Source: Mesorhizobium norvegicum
Lineage (GTDB): Bacteria; Pseudomonadota; Alphaproteobacteria; Rhizobiales; Rhizobiaceae
NCBI RefSeq assembly: GCF_004919685.1
Contig: NZ_SMYZ01000064.1
Span: 21,796 to 85,795, forward strand
Direction: 5' to 3'
DNA length: 64,000 bases
A model generated the notes under the pieces. That model made no database searches, was not told the origin of the DNA, and was given only the letters and a program-made list of their open reading frames with translations. The position numbers and the translations under genes are program-made. Of this stretch, positions 22,530-31,565 are shown piece by piece (the stretch's first letter is position 1; each line of letters opens with the position of its first letter).

Positions 22530-24214
22530 ACGCCCACGCGTCGCTCGAAACCTATGGACGCCTGCGATACCGGGCAGACCTCGGCAAGTGGCAGGTCGCC
22601 GGGCTGCCGCCGCATGTCTCGCTGGTGTTCAAGAAGGTATTTCCTCGAATTCCTATTCATCAGACGGGTGAGTTCTTCATCACCGACGGTGCCGCCGTAT
22701 GTGCGGACCTTGTCTGGTTCACTCAGCGCTATCCGCTGGAGGTGCCGAGTGCCGACCGCGAGCGCGTTGAAGCCGGCCGGCAGCGCCATATAGACCAGCG
22801 CCTGGCCGTCGAAAGTCTTCTCGCCGACGACTGGCTGCCTTCGTCGATCGGCCGGTTTCGCGAAGGCGCGTCGCCTTACCCTTTCCAGGCACAGGCGGCT
22901 GCCGTCACCGCCAAGACCAGGCGGCTGCTTCTGCTGGACGATGTGGGCCTCGGCAAGACGGTCAGCGCGCTGGCGACGCTTGCCGAAACGTCGGCGCTGC
23001 CGGCGGCGATCGTCGTCCAGGCGCATCTGGCCGAGCAGTGGGTCGAGGAATACATCGAAGAGTTCACCACCTTCACCAGTCACATCATCAAGGGCACGAA
23101 GCCTTACAGGCTGCCGGCTGCCGATATCTTCATATTCAAGTATTCGAACATCGCCGGTTGGACCGACATCGCGGCGACGGGGAAGTTCCGGTCGATCATC
23201 TTTGATGAAATCCAGGAGCTGCGGCACGGTGGATCGACGAATAAGGGCCAGGCCGCTCGCGCCTTCGTCTCCAACACCGACATCCGCATGGGACTGACGG
23301 CAACGCCGATCTACAATTATGGATCGGAAATCTTCAACATCGTCGATCTTCTGGAACCTGGCGCGCTCGGCGGCTGGCACGAGTTCATCATCGAGTGGTG
23401 CACCTCGCACGGGTCGCACTGGGTGGTCAGAGATCCGAAGGCGCTGGGCACCTATTTGCGCGATCAGACGATCGCATTGCGCCGCACGGAATTCGACGTC
23501 GGCAAGCAGATGCCGCCCGTCAATGTCCTTATGCATGAAGTCGACTTTGACCAAAGCGTCGTCGACGCCGTCGAGGATGAGGCTCGCATTCTTGCGCAAC
23601 GGGTGATGGGCGGTTCTTTTGTCGAGCGCGGCCAGGCAGCGCGCGAACTCGATATGATGGCTCGGCACGCGACCGGCATGGCTAAGGCGAAGTCGGTCGC
23701 AGCGCTGGCGCGCATTCTTGTCGAGGCCGGCGAACCGGTGCTGTTGGCTGGCTGGCACCGCGATGTCTACGACGTCTGGCTTGCGGCTTTGAGTGACCTC
23801 GATCCGGTCATGTATACCGGCAGCGAAACCACCTTGGCGAAGACACGGGCGAAAGCAGACTTCATCGAGGGTCGCAGCAAGCTGATGATCATCTCGCTGC
23901 GATCGGGCGCCGGCTTGGATGGCCTGCAGCGAGTCTGCTCGAAGGTGATCGTCGGCGAACTGGATTGGTCGCCGCAAGTCCACAAGCAGTTGATCGGTCG
24001 ACTTCGCCGTCCGGGCCAGCTTCGCCAGGTCGACGCGATCTACGCCCATACCAACGGTGGCAGCGATCCTGTCCTTGTCGAGATGCTCGGGCTCAAGGCT
24101 TCGCAGTCGCAGGGCATCGTCGATCCACTGGCCACACTCCAGCAAGTCGATGCGCCTGATGATACGCGCATCAAGAAGCTGGCCCAATCCTATCTCGCGG
24201 GAGTCCAGTCGTGA
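22520..24214 (+). CDS. SNF2/DEAD-type helicase
   Basis: 564 aa from GTG 22520. Motif I is DDVGLGKT (140-147), motif II DEIQ (229-232), motif III GLTATP (258-263) and motif VI IGRLRRPGQ near residue 508, all in normal order and intact. A 110-residue N-terminal region precedes the motor. SNF2-like phage helicases translocate on duplex DNA and act in replication, recombination or anti-restriction. It is coupled to the upstream nuclease and the downstream methylase fusion. Confidence 0.88.
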   Translation: MALNAHASLETYGRLRYRADLGKWQVAGLPPHVSLVFKKVFPRIPIHQTGEFFITDGAAVCADLVWFTQRYPLEVPSADRERVEAGRQRHIDQRLAVESLLADDWLPSSIGRFREGASPYPFQAQAAAVTAKTRRLLLLDDVGLGKTVSALATLAETSALPAAIVVQAHLAEQWVEEYIEEFTTFTSHIIKGTKPYRLPAADIFIFKYSNIAGWTDIAATGKFRSIIFDEIQELRHGGSTNKGQAARAFVSNTDIRMGLTATPIYNYGSEIFNIVDLLEPGALGGWHEFIIEWCTSHGSHWVVRDPKALGTYLRDQTIALRRTEFDVGKQMPPVNVLMHEVDFDQSVVDAVEDEARILAQRVMGGSFVERGQAARELDMMARHATGMAKAKSVAALARILVEAGEPVLLAGWHRDVYDVWLAALSDLDPVMYTGSETTLAKTRAKADFIEGRSKLMIISLRSGAGLDGLQRVCSKVIVGELDWSPQVHKQLIGRLRRPGQLRQVDAIYAHTNGGSDPVLVEMLGLKASQSQGIVDPLATLQQVDAPDDTRIKKLAQSYLAGVQS

Positions 24215-26100
24215 CCGAGCTCCTCCCGCATCCTTTGGCCGAACTGTTCCCGCTGCTGTCGGAGCGGGAAATGCAGGAGATGGCCGACGACATCGTGACC
24301 TATGGCCAGCGCGAGCCGATAGTCCTGCTGGACGGCAAGATTTTGGATGGGCGCAACCGCTATGCCGCCTGCCAATTCGCCGAGGTCGAGCCTGAATTCA
24401 TCGACTATGCCGGCGACGATCCGCTCGGCTTCGTGCTGTCGCTCAATTTGCACCGCCGGCACCTATCGGAGAGCCAGCGCGCCATGGTGGCGGCGCGGCT
24501 GGTCGACTGGGATATCGGGATCAACCAGAGCACTGCCGGGTCAGCAAATTTGCCGACCCGGGAGGCAGCGCGCCGGCTGTCGATTTCCGAGCGCGCGGTG
24601 ATCGCCGCCAAGCGCATTCGCGACCATGGCGCGGCCGAACTGATCGAGGCGATCCGCGACGGCCGCGTGTCTGTGCATGCCGGCGAGGCGCTGTCTGACC
24701 TCGCCGTCGAGGCGCAGCGCGAAGTGCTGGCACACGAGGAGAAAGAAATCGTCGCGCGGGCGAAAGAGATCCGTGCGGCACGGCAGAAGCTGCGCCACGC
24801 CGTGCGGCTGACGCATATGGACATGGTGCGCGACAACGGCCAGGCGGCAGCGCCGGGCAAGCTCAAGCGCACCTATCCGGTCGGCTATCTCGATCCGCCG
24901 TGGCAGTTCGGCGTGCGTTCGGAAGTGACCGGTCGCGAGAAGAGCGCCGAGAACCACTATCCGACGATGACGACCGACGAGATCATCGCGCTGTTGAAGG
25001 ATCTCGATCCGTTCAGCGAAAACGCCGTTATCTATCTCTGGGCAACCAACCCGATGTTGCTCGACGGGTTGCGGGTGCTGGCCGAACTCGGCCTCACCTA
25101 TGTCCATCACTGGATATGGGACAAGGAAGTCGCCGGCACCGGCTATTGGGGCCGCGACCGGCACGAGATCCTGCTGATCGGCCGCCGCGGCGACGTCGCC
25201 GCGCCCTTGCCCGGCTCGCAGCCCGAGACGGTGCACCGCGAGCGCAAGACAAAGCATTCCGCCAAGCCGGATTTCTTCGCCGAGACAATAGAGCGGCTGT
25301 TCCCAGGCATCGCCAAGATCGAACTGTTTTGCCGCGCGCCCCGGCCGGGCTGGGATCACTGGGGCTTTGAAGCGGGTCCATCGGAAGGTCCGGTGGACCT
25401 TCCGCCCGCCGAGAAGGCCGGGGAGATTGCGGAGCAATCGGGGTCCCCGGCAACGGATGACGAACTCTACCGCAAGGCCGTCGACCTGGTGGTGGCGAAC
25501 GACAAGCCGTCGCCAAGCTTCGTGCAGCGCAGGCTGCAACTGAACTACAACACCGCGTCGGCCCTGCTGGAGCGCATGGAACGCGATGGCTATGTCAGCC
25601 CTGCCAACCTCGCGGGCAAGCGGACCATCGTGCGGCAAACGCCATCGGTAACCGCCGCCGAGTTGACCGAATTCAAGATGCTCAGTGCGATTGCCGGCGG
25701 CATCAAGGTCTCCGGCCCGCTGTTCGAAATCCTCACTGAACAGGGCCTGATCTGGGCCGGCAAGGAACTCACGGTCGGCGGCGCCAAGCGGCTCGCCGAA
25801 CTGGGGAGGTTGGTCGACGCCGCATCCGATGGCGATGCCGTCAGTGTTGTTGGCGACAGGAAACGCGGCTTCGTCGATGCCTTGGCCGACTGGACAGAAT
25901 TCAATCGGCTGAAGTTGCGTGATGACCTGAACGCGGCCGAAGCCGCGCGGCTCGCTGAACTCAAGCCGATCGTCGAAGCCGAGTTGGCGGCTGGCAAGGC
26001 TGAAGGGACAACGCCCCCCTCTGTCCTGCCGGACATCTCCCCCACAGGTGGGGAGATTAGGCAGCCGAAGCGTCGCGCCAAGAAGGCGGTGCCGGCGTGA
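24211..26100 (+). CDS. ParB-like / MT-A70 methylase / FtsK-gamma fusion protein
   Basis: 629 aa with three recognisable modules. Residues 10-85 are ParB/Srx-like (LDGRNRYAACQF at 45-56), followed by a KorB/ParB HTH (REAARRLSISERAVIAAKRI, 117-136). Residues 220-390 are an MT-A70 adenine methylase with the catalytic DPPW at 228-231 and YLWATNPML. Residues 414-475 match the gamma winged helix of FtsK (DDELYRKAVDLVV, FVQRRLQLNYNTASALLERM). The ParB-plus-MT-A70 layout is known in phages; the added FtsK-gamma, which reads KOPS DNA motifs, is unusual. Predicted N6-adenine methylation. Confidence 0.85.
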   Translation: MTELLPHPLAELFPLLSEREMQEMADDIVTYGQREPIVLLDGKILDGRNRYAACQFAEVEPEFIDYAGDDPLGFVLSLNLHRRHLSESQRAMVAARLVDWDIGINQSTAGSANLPTREAARRLSISERAVIAAKRIRDHGAAELIEAIRDGRVSVHAGEALSDLAVEAQREVLAHEEKEIVARAKEIRAARQKLRHAVRLTHMDMVRDNGQAAAPGKLKRTYPVGYLDPPWQFGVRSEVTGREKSAENHYPTMTTDEIIALLKDLDPFSENAVIYLWATNPMLLDGLRVLAELGLTYVHHWIWDKEVAGTGYWGRDRHEILLIGRRGDVAAPLPGSQPETVHRERKTKHSAKPDFFAETIERLFPGIAKIELFCRAPRPGWDHWGFEAGPSEGPVDLPPAEKAGEIAEQSGSPATDDELYRKAVDLVVANDKPSPSFVQRRLQLNYNTASALLERMERDGYVSPANLAGKRTIVRQTPSVTAAELTEFKMLSAIAGGIKVSGPLFEILTEQGLIWAGKELTVGGAKRLAELGRLVDAASDGDAVSVVGDRKRGFVDALADWTEFNRLKLRDDLNAAEAARLAELKPIVEAELAAGKAEGTTPPSVLPDISPTGGEIRQPKRRAKKAVPA

Positions 26101-26279
26101 CCGAATTTACGAAACAACTGGCCTTCGCCCGCGCCGATGCGCTTGAGCTGCGGAGCTTGCTGAAGCGGACGGATCAAGTCCCGCCAGATCAAATGGCGGC
26201 ACACCTCGCCGCCTTGCGCGTCCAGCACGCAATGATCGGCCGTGATCTGGACAAGCTCCAGAAGGCGGTGCCGGCATGA
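26097..26279 (+). CDS. Small helical phage protein
   Basis: 60 aa, GTG start overlapping the previous TGA (GTGA) and TGA overlapping the next ATG. Helical (FTKQLAFARADALELRSLLK, HAMIGRDLDKLQKA). Coupling at both ends supports it. No known family. Confidence 0.6.
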   Translation: MTEFTKQLAFARADALELRSLLKRTDQVPPDQMAAHLAALRVQHAMIGRDLDKLQKAVPA

Positions 26280-26632
26280 AGCGCACCGCCACCATCCACT
26301 TCGCCTGCAACGATCCGGACAACGGCCGGTTCGACGGCAAGACCGTGATGGCGAGCTATGGCGACGTCGAACTGGAATCGCCGGGTTGGAGGCCTTACAC
26401 CTTCACCGAAGGGGCGGGTTTCATCCGCATTCACCGGTGCAAATTCGAGATTGTCGGGTCAAAAGACTGGGTCGGCAACTGGTGCTGGAACGCCTACACG
26501 CTGCGCCGCGCCGAGGCGAAGCGGCTGCTTCTGACCTTGCGCGCCAACGGCTGGCGCTGCACCTGTGGCCCTTGCCGATTCTATGAGTGGTTCAACCGCG
26601 AAGGTGTCTTCGCCAAGGCGGTGTCGGCATGA
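26276..26632 (+). CDS. Uncharacterised cysteine/tryptophan-rich phage protein
   Basis: 118 aa, ATG overlapping the previous stop. Alpha/beta-looking with TIHFACNDPDNGRFDGK, VGNWCWNAYTLRRAEAKRL and a closing GWRCTCGPCRFYEWF, where three cysteines may bind zinc. Phage-conserved style. Function unknown. Confidence 0.55.
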   Translation: MKRTATIHFACNDPDNGRFDGKTVMASYGDVELESPGWRPYTFTEGAGFIRIHRCKFEIVGSKDWVGNWCWNAYTLRRAEAKRLLLTLRANGWRCTCGPCRFYEWFNREGVFAKAVSA

Positions 26633-29253
26633 ACGCGCTCGCCTCGATCCCCGACGATCCCTACCTCACCTTCCTGCGCGGCAAGATGCAGCTGGCCAAA
26701 GCCGACGGCTTCGACGTTGCGCTCGACGACATCAACCCGGCCGGCGCACCGCATTGCCGGGCGATCGTGCGCTGGGCGCTGAAGGGCGGCAGCCGCGGCA
26801 TCTTCGCGTCGTTCGGCCTCCATAAGACTTTCATGCAGATCGAGCTGATGCGGCTGATAGGCAGGTTTGCGCCTGGTCTGCGGTTGATCGTCATTCCGCT
26901 TGGCGTGCGGCATGAGTTCTTCGCCGAGGCGGCGGAGCGATTCCAAGGCGAATTCGGCGTCACGTTGAAGTTCATCCGCAGCGACAGCGAGGTCGACGGC
27001 GACGACACGATCTACCTGACCAACTACGAATCGGTGCTGGCCGGCAAGATCGACGTCTCGCGCTTCGTTGCGGCCAGCCTCGACGAGGCGGCGGTGCTGC
27101 GCGGCTATGGAACCAAAACCTTCCAGACGTTCCTGCCGCTGTTCAAGGCTGTGCGCTTCAAGTTCGTCGCCACCGCGACGCCGTCGCCGAACCGCACCAA
27201 GGAACTGATCCACTATGCCGGCTTTTTGGGCATCATGGACACCGGCCAGGCGCTGACGCGGTTCTTCCAGCGCAATTCGGAAAAAGCCGGCGACCTGACG
27301 TTGTTCCCGCACAAGGAAGATGAATTCTGGCTGTGGGTGCACAGCTGGGCGGTGTTCCTGCAATCACCTTCCGATCTCGGATTTTCCGACGACGGTTATG
27401 TGCTCCCGCCGGTCACGGTGAACTGGCATGAAGTGCCGATCGACCATTCGACGGCCGGCGAGGATCGTGACGGGCAGGGCCTTTTGCTGCGCAATACGGC
27501 GCTCGGCGTCGTGCAGGCGAGTGCGGCCAAGCGCGACAGCCTGGCGGCGCGCATCGGCAAGATGGTCGAACTGATCGCGCAGGATCCGGAGGCCCACCGC
27601 ATCCTCTGGCACGACCTCGAGGATGAGCGCCGGGCGATCGAGGCGGCGGTGCCGGGCGTGCGCTCGATCTATGGGACGCAAGGGCTGGAGGCGAACGAAA
27701 AGAACGCCATAGGCTTCAAGGACGGCAAGTTCCGCGACCTTGCCACCAAGCCGGAAATGTCGGGCGCCGGCAACAATTTCCAGAAACATTGCCACTGGGC
27801 GATCTTCGTCGGTGTCGGCTTCAAGTTCCATGACTTCATCCAGGCGGTGCACCGCATCGTGCGCTTCGGCCAGATGCAGGAATGCCGGATAGACATCATC
27901 TTCTCGGAAGCCGAGCGCGAGGTGCGCCGCAACCTCGAAGGCAAGTGGGCTGAACACGAACGCCTGATGGCACGCATGGCGGAGATCATCCGCCGCTACG
28001 GCCTCGACGGACTGCCGCTCGACGACGTGCTGTCACGCTCGATCGGCGTAGCGAGGCGCGAAGAGCGCGGCGAGTCCTTCGTGATTGCGCACAACGATGC
28101 GGTGCTGGAGGCGCGTCAGACGGCCAGCGCCAGCGTCGGCGAGATCGTCACCTCGATCCCGTTCGCCAACCACTACGAGTATACGGCGAGCTACAACGAT
28201 TTCGGCCACACCGACAACAATGGCCACTTCTGGGCGCAGATGGACTTTTTGACGCCCGAGCTGCTGCGCATCCTCAAGCCCGGCCGGCTGGCCTGTATCC
28301 ATGTCAAGGACCGGGTGCTGTTCGGCTCGGTGACCGGCGAAGGCGTGCCGACCGTGTCGCCGTTCCATGCCGAGGCGTTGTTCCACTACCTGAAGCACGG
28401 TTTTCAGTTCATCGGCATGATCACCATCGGTACCGATGTGGTGAAGGAAAACAACCAGACCTATCGGCTTGGCTATTCCGAAATGATGAAGGACGCCACC
28501 AAGATGGGCGTCGGTTCACCGGAGTATGTGCTGCTGTTTCGGCGGCCGCAGAGCGACCTCTCGCGCGGCTACGCCGATGAACCTGTCGAGCATGACAAGC
28601 CGCTGGTGATTGCCGCCGACGGCCGGCATGAGCGCTGGAGCGACGGCGACCGGCGGCCGCAAGTGCCGGGCAGCGGCTACACGCTGGCGCGCTGGCAGAT
28701 GGATGCGCACGCCTTCTGGCCGTCTTCCGGCGACCGGCTGCTGACCACCGACGAGATCGTGCGGCTGGGGCCAAAGGCAGTGCGCGCGCTGTTCCAGAAC
28801 ATGTTCGAGGGCGCGGTCTATGATTTCGAAGCGCATGTACGGCTCGGCGAAGAGCTGGCGGCCAAGGATGCGCTGTCGAAGACCTACATGATGCTCGATC
28901 CGCCCTGCGCCGATCCGAACATCTGGACCGACGTGGTGCGCATGCACACACTGAACGGCGAGCAGGCGTTCAACAATCTGGAAAAGCATGTCTGCCCGCT
29001 GCAGTTCGACATCGTCGACCGGCTGATCGACCGCTACTCCAACAAGGGCGACATCATCTATGACCCGTTCGGCGGGCTGATGACGGTGCCCTATCGCGCC
29101 ATCCTGAAAGGCCGCAAGGGCCAGGCCTCCGAACTGTCCGCCACCTATTTCCATGACGGCGCGCATTACTGCCGCAAGGCCGAAGCGCAGATGGCCGTGC
29201 CAACGATGTTCGACATGATGGGCATCGGCGACGAGCTGGAGGCGGCGGAGTGA
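26629..29253 (+). CDS. Helicase-like / DNA methylase fusion protein
   Basis: 874 aa from ATG 26629 (overlaps previous stop). The first 430 residues are SNF2-helicase-like: FASFGLHKT (60-67) stands where motif I GxGKT should be, DEAAVL (152-157) replaces DEAD, ATATPSPN (181-188) and HRIVRFGQ follow. The missing motif-I glycine (His in its place) suggests weak or altered ATP use. Residues from about 500 are an N4/N6-type DNA methylase with TSIPF as the catalytic SPPY-like motif and DPFGG near 810 for SAM binding. The order IV then I is that of the beta group. Confidence 0.85.
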   Translation: MNALASIPDDPYLTFLRGKMQLAKADGFDVALDDINPAGAPHCRAIVRWALKGGSRGIFASFGLHKTFMQIELMRLIGRFAPGLRLIVIPLGVRHEFFAEAAERFQGEFGVTLKFIRSDSEVDGDDTIYLTNYESVLAGKIDVSRFVAASLDEAAVLRGYGTKTFQTFLPLFKAVRFKFVATATPSPNRTKELIHYAGFLGIMDTGQALTRFFQRNSEKAGDLTLFPHKEDEFWLWVHSWAVFLQSPSDLGFSDDGYVLPPVTVNWHEVPIDHSTAGEDRDGQGLLLRNTALGVVQASAAKRDSLAARIGKMVELIAQDPEAHRILWHDLEDERRAIEAAVPGVRSIYGTQGLEANEKNAIGFKDGKFRDLATKPEMSGAGNNFQKHCHWAIFVGVGFKFHDFIQAVHRIVRFGQMQECRIDIIFSEAEREVRRNLEGKWAEHERLMARMAEIIRRYGLDGLPLDDVLSRSIGVARREERGESFVIAHNDAVLEARQTASASVGEIVTSIPFANHYEYTASYNDFGHTDNNGHFWAQMDFLTPELLRILKPGRLACIHVKDRVLFGSVTGEGVPTVSPFHAEALFHYLKHGFQFIGMITIGTDVVKENNQTYRLGYSEMMKDATKMGVGSPEYVLLFRRPQSDLSRGYADEPVEHDKPLVIAADGRHERWSDGDRRPQVPGSGYTLARWQMDAHAFWPSSGDRLLTTDEIVRLGPKAVRALFQNMFEGAVYDFEAHVRLGEELAAKDALSKTYMMLDPPCADPNIWTDVVRMHTLNGEQAFNNLEKHVCPLQFDIVDRLIDRYSNKGDIIYDPFGGLMTVPYRAILKGRKGQASELSATYFHDGAHYCRKAEAQMAVPTMFDMMGIGDELEAAE

Positions 29254-29693
29254 CTTCCGATCCCTCAATCCTCCGCGCCATGGCCCGCCTTCGCAAGGCG
29301 CTGGACAATCGCATGCGCATCGACGATCGCGCCGAGGAATTGTCCCTGCGCGAAAAGAGCCGGCCGATCCGCGCCGGCACGCTCGCCGCCTATGACACTG
29401 CTGGCCTCGGCCGCAAGCTCCGTCCGATGCTGGAGTATGACGGAAGGGGCTGGCGGGCGCTGGCCGACGAGATCGGCGTGACCTCGCCGGACCTGTCGCG
29501 CGTCATGGCCGGACAGGACATCGCGGCCGGGAAGATATTCGCCATCTGCGATTGGGCCGGGCTCGACGCCCGCGCCTTCTACCGCGCGCCGCGCGGTGCA
29601 CCGAAGCCGCGCAAGCGCGCAAGGCCCGGCCTGTCCCACGGCAAGGTGTTTCACGGGAAAAGCACTGAAACAGGAATATTGTCCAATGTTTGA
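29250..29693 (+). CDS. Small XRE-like HTH protein
   Basis: 147 aa, GTG start overlapping the preceding stop (GTGA). Residues 66-110 form an HTH: GWRALADEIGVTSPDLSRVM, AAGKIFAICDWAGLDAR. A basic tail (PKPRKRARPG) follows. An N-terminal helical part (LRAMARLRKALDNRMRIDD) may dimerise. Likely an early DNA-binding regulator. Confidence 0.7.
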   Translation: MTSDPSILRAMARLRKALDNRMRIDDRAEELSLREKSRPIRAGTLAAYDTAGLGRKLRPMLEYDGRGWRALADEIGVTSPDLSRVMAGQDIAAGKIFAICDWAGLDARAFYRAPRGAPKPRKRARPGLSHGKVFHGKSTETGILSNV

Positions 29694-30174
29694 AAAGCTC
29701 ATCCTGCGGCTGGCGCCGCGTCTCATTTCGCTGTCGGCAAGGCGCCCGCCGAATATCGTTATTGGCGGCCATATCGATCCCTATATGCATCGCTGGTGGC
29801 TGATTCCGCGCAACCGGTTCTTCAACATCTATCTGCACCACTTCTTGCGGTCCGACGACGACCGGGCGCTGCACGATCATCCCTGGTGGAATTTTTCGGT
29901 GCTGCTGCGTGGCCGCTATGTCGAGCACACAATTGCGCCGGGCGGTATCAACCACCGCGTCGAGCGGTGCGCCGGCGACACTAAGTTCCGGCGCGCCTCG
30001 GCCGCGCACCGCATTGAATTGGTGGATGGGCCATGCTGGACGCTGTTCCTGACCGGGCCGATGTTGCGCGTTTGGGGCTTTCACTGCCCGCGCGGCTGGG
30101 TGCCGTGGCAGCAGTTCACCAAGCCCGAGAACCCAGGCGAGATCGGGCGCGGCTGCGGCGAGTTCGACCAATGA
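29686..30174 (+). CDS. Cupin-like phage protein
   Basis: 162 aa from ATG 29686 (MFEKLILRLAPRLISLSARR). Central DRALHDHPWWNFSVLLRGRY with VEHT is the beginning of a cupin barrel with possible metal ligands His-x-His; GPCWTLFLTG and WGFHCPRGWVPW close it. A recurrent phage family with no known substrate. Overlaps the next gene (ATGA). Confidence 0.72.
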   Translation: MFEKLILRLAPRLISLSARRPPNIVIGGHIDPYMHRWWLIPRNRFFNIYLHHFLRSDDDRALHDHPWWNFSVLLRGRYVEHTIAPGGINHRVERCAGDTKFRRASAAHRIELVDGPCWTLFLTGPMLRVWGFHCPRGWVPWQQFTKPENPGEIGRGCGEFDQ

Positions 30175-30425
30175 AGGCCGCCGATCTCGAAAAGGCGACG
30201 GCGCTCGCCGAGGCACGCGCCCAGAACGTCGCCATGCGCGACCGCCTGGTTGCTGGCGAGCGGCTGGTGCTGTCGATGGGCAGCGCCACCGGCAAGACCT
30301 CGGAAATCGTCATGGCGAAGGCATGGCTGGACGGCGTGCGTCGCGACCTGATCTCTGGTTTCAGCCGGCGCATCGCCGAGAACGACGCGGCATTGGCAGC
30401 CATTGGGGTCGAACTCGATGGCTGA
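30171..30425 (+). CDS. Small helical phage protein
   Basis: 84 aa, ATG overlapping the previous stop and its end overlapping the next gene by eight bases. Helical with KATALAEARAQNVAMRDRL. The short SMGSATGKTSEI looks like a P-loop at first sight, but the protein is too small for an ATPase. No family recognised. Confidence 0.55.
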   Translation: MKAADLEKATALAEARAQNVAMRDRLVAGERLVLSMGSATGKTSEIVMAKAWLDGVRRDLISGFSRRIAENDAALAAIGVELDG

Positions 30426-31014
30426 AGCCGCTTTGCGCAAACTCGACCGCAACCTGCCGCGCCTCGATATGCGCTCGCCGGAGCTGATCGCCAGGCAGAA
30501 TGCCGCGCGCACTGGCCAAATGCTCTTGCCGGCGCGCCGCCGCGCCAGCGAGGAACTGCATATCGCCTTCACAGGCCCCGTCGCTGATGGCTTGCGCCGC
30601 CATGCGCTGGCGCGTGGCGAGAGCCCGCAGGTGCTGGCGGCGGCACTGCTCGCCCGGCTGCTGGAAACCGACATGGCGGGCGACCTGATCGAAGGCCGCG
30701 CCGAGTTCGAGGCCGGCGGCCAGGGCCGGCGCCCGTTCGGTGCCGCTGGCCAACTGACGCTGCGCCAGTGCGCCGTTATCCATCTGGTCGGAACCCACGC
30801 CGACGCCGACGGCTGGTGCCGGCTCTCCATGGCGGCGCTCACCGGCATGCTGCGGCACGAATCGAAGATGCTTGTGTCGGATGTACTGCACGCCATGGAG
30901 CGGCGCGGCATCGTCATGCGCGGTCGGCGCATGGGTCGCGGATCGGCGACGCCGTGGGCGCTGAGCGAAGTCGGCCGGGCGGTGTTCGACGTGCTGGCCG
31001 GAGAGGCGGAATGA
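30418..31014 (+). CDS. Winged-helix phage regulator
   Basis: 198 aa from ATG 30418. The N-terminal half (LIARQNAARTGQMLLPARRR) includes GLRRHALARGESPQVLAAAL, an RHH-like segment. The C-terminal 75 residues look like a winged helix: TLRQCAVIHLVGTHADADGW, LSMAALTGMLRHESKMLVSD, HAMERRGIVMRGRRMGRG. Likely DNA-binding, perhaps for replication or transcription control. Confidence 0.62.
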   Translation: MAEAALRKLDRNLPRLDMRSPELIARQNAARTGQMLLPARRRASEELHIAFTGPVADGLRRHALARGESPQVLAAALLARLLETDMAGDLIEGRAEFEAGGQGRRPFGAAGQLTLRQCAVIHLVGTHADADGWCRLSMAALTGMLRHESKMLVSDVLHAMERRGIVMRGRRMGRGSATPWALSEVGRAVFDVLAGEAE

Positions 31015-31565
31015 ACGCCGCCGTCCTCTCGCCCGATGCCACGAAGCTGCGCGCCATCCGGGCGGCCCTGACTGATATTGCGCCGGGCGAGTGGACACGC
31101 GTGCATGGCGAGGCTGGCGCCTTCGTCGAGGCTCGCGGCGAGATGGGCGAACTCTTGGTGCTGCTGCGCTTCGATGCTGCCTCGGTCGATGAGATCGACT
31201 TCGTCTGCAATGCGCCCGACACGACAAAATTCCTGCTGCGGCTGCTCGACGATTCTTTCCGCGAGATCCGCAAGCTGTCCGGCAAGCCTCCGCATCGCAA
31301 TCAGGCTGCCGGCGAACCGGCGGCGAGCGATGTGAAGAACTTCGCTGCAGAGTGCGCCATGAAGTGTCAGGAGCCCGCGTTCATGGTGTTCCTGCATGAG
31401 CGGCACGGGCTCGAAAAGCCTCTGACCGACGATCGCGTGGCGCAAAAAGTGCGCTCTCTGCTGGGCGTCACCTCACGAAAACAACTCAACGATGGCGGCA
31501 AGGCCGGCGACGCGTGGAAAGCGCTGCGCGGGAGTTTTGCCGATTGGAAGAAGGCGGGACGATGA
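31011..31565 (+). CDS. Uncharacterised phage protein
   Basis: 184 aa from ATG 31011 (ATGA coupling). The first 95 residues read alpha/beta (LVLLRFDAASVDEIDFVCNA). The C-terminal region, FAAECAMKCQEPAFMVFLHE to VRSLLGVTSRKQLNDG, resembles the small helical domain seen in phage replication or recombination-associated proteins. No catalytic motif. Also overlaps the DHH gene by four bases. Confidence 0.6.
   Translation: MNAAVLSPDATKLRAIRAALTDIAPGEWTRVHGEAGAFVEARGEMGELLVLLRFDAASVDEIDFVCNAPDTTKFLLRLLDDSFREIRKLSGKPPHRNQAAGEPAASDVKNFAAECAMKCQEPAFMVFLHERHGLEKPLTDDRVAQKVRSLLGVTSRKQLNDGGKAGDAWKALRGSFADWKKAGR

Noticed and set aside
30171..30425. Short protein with GSATGKT considered as a P-loop ATPase
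   Set aside because: 84 residues cannot hold an ATPase core and no Walker B follows; the motif is probably chance.
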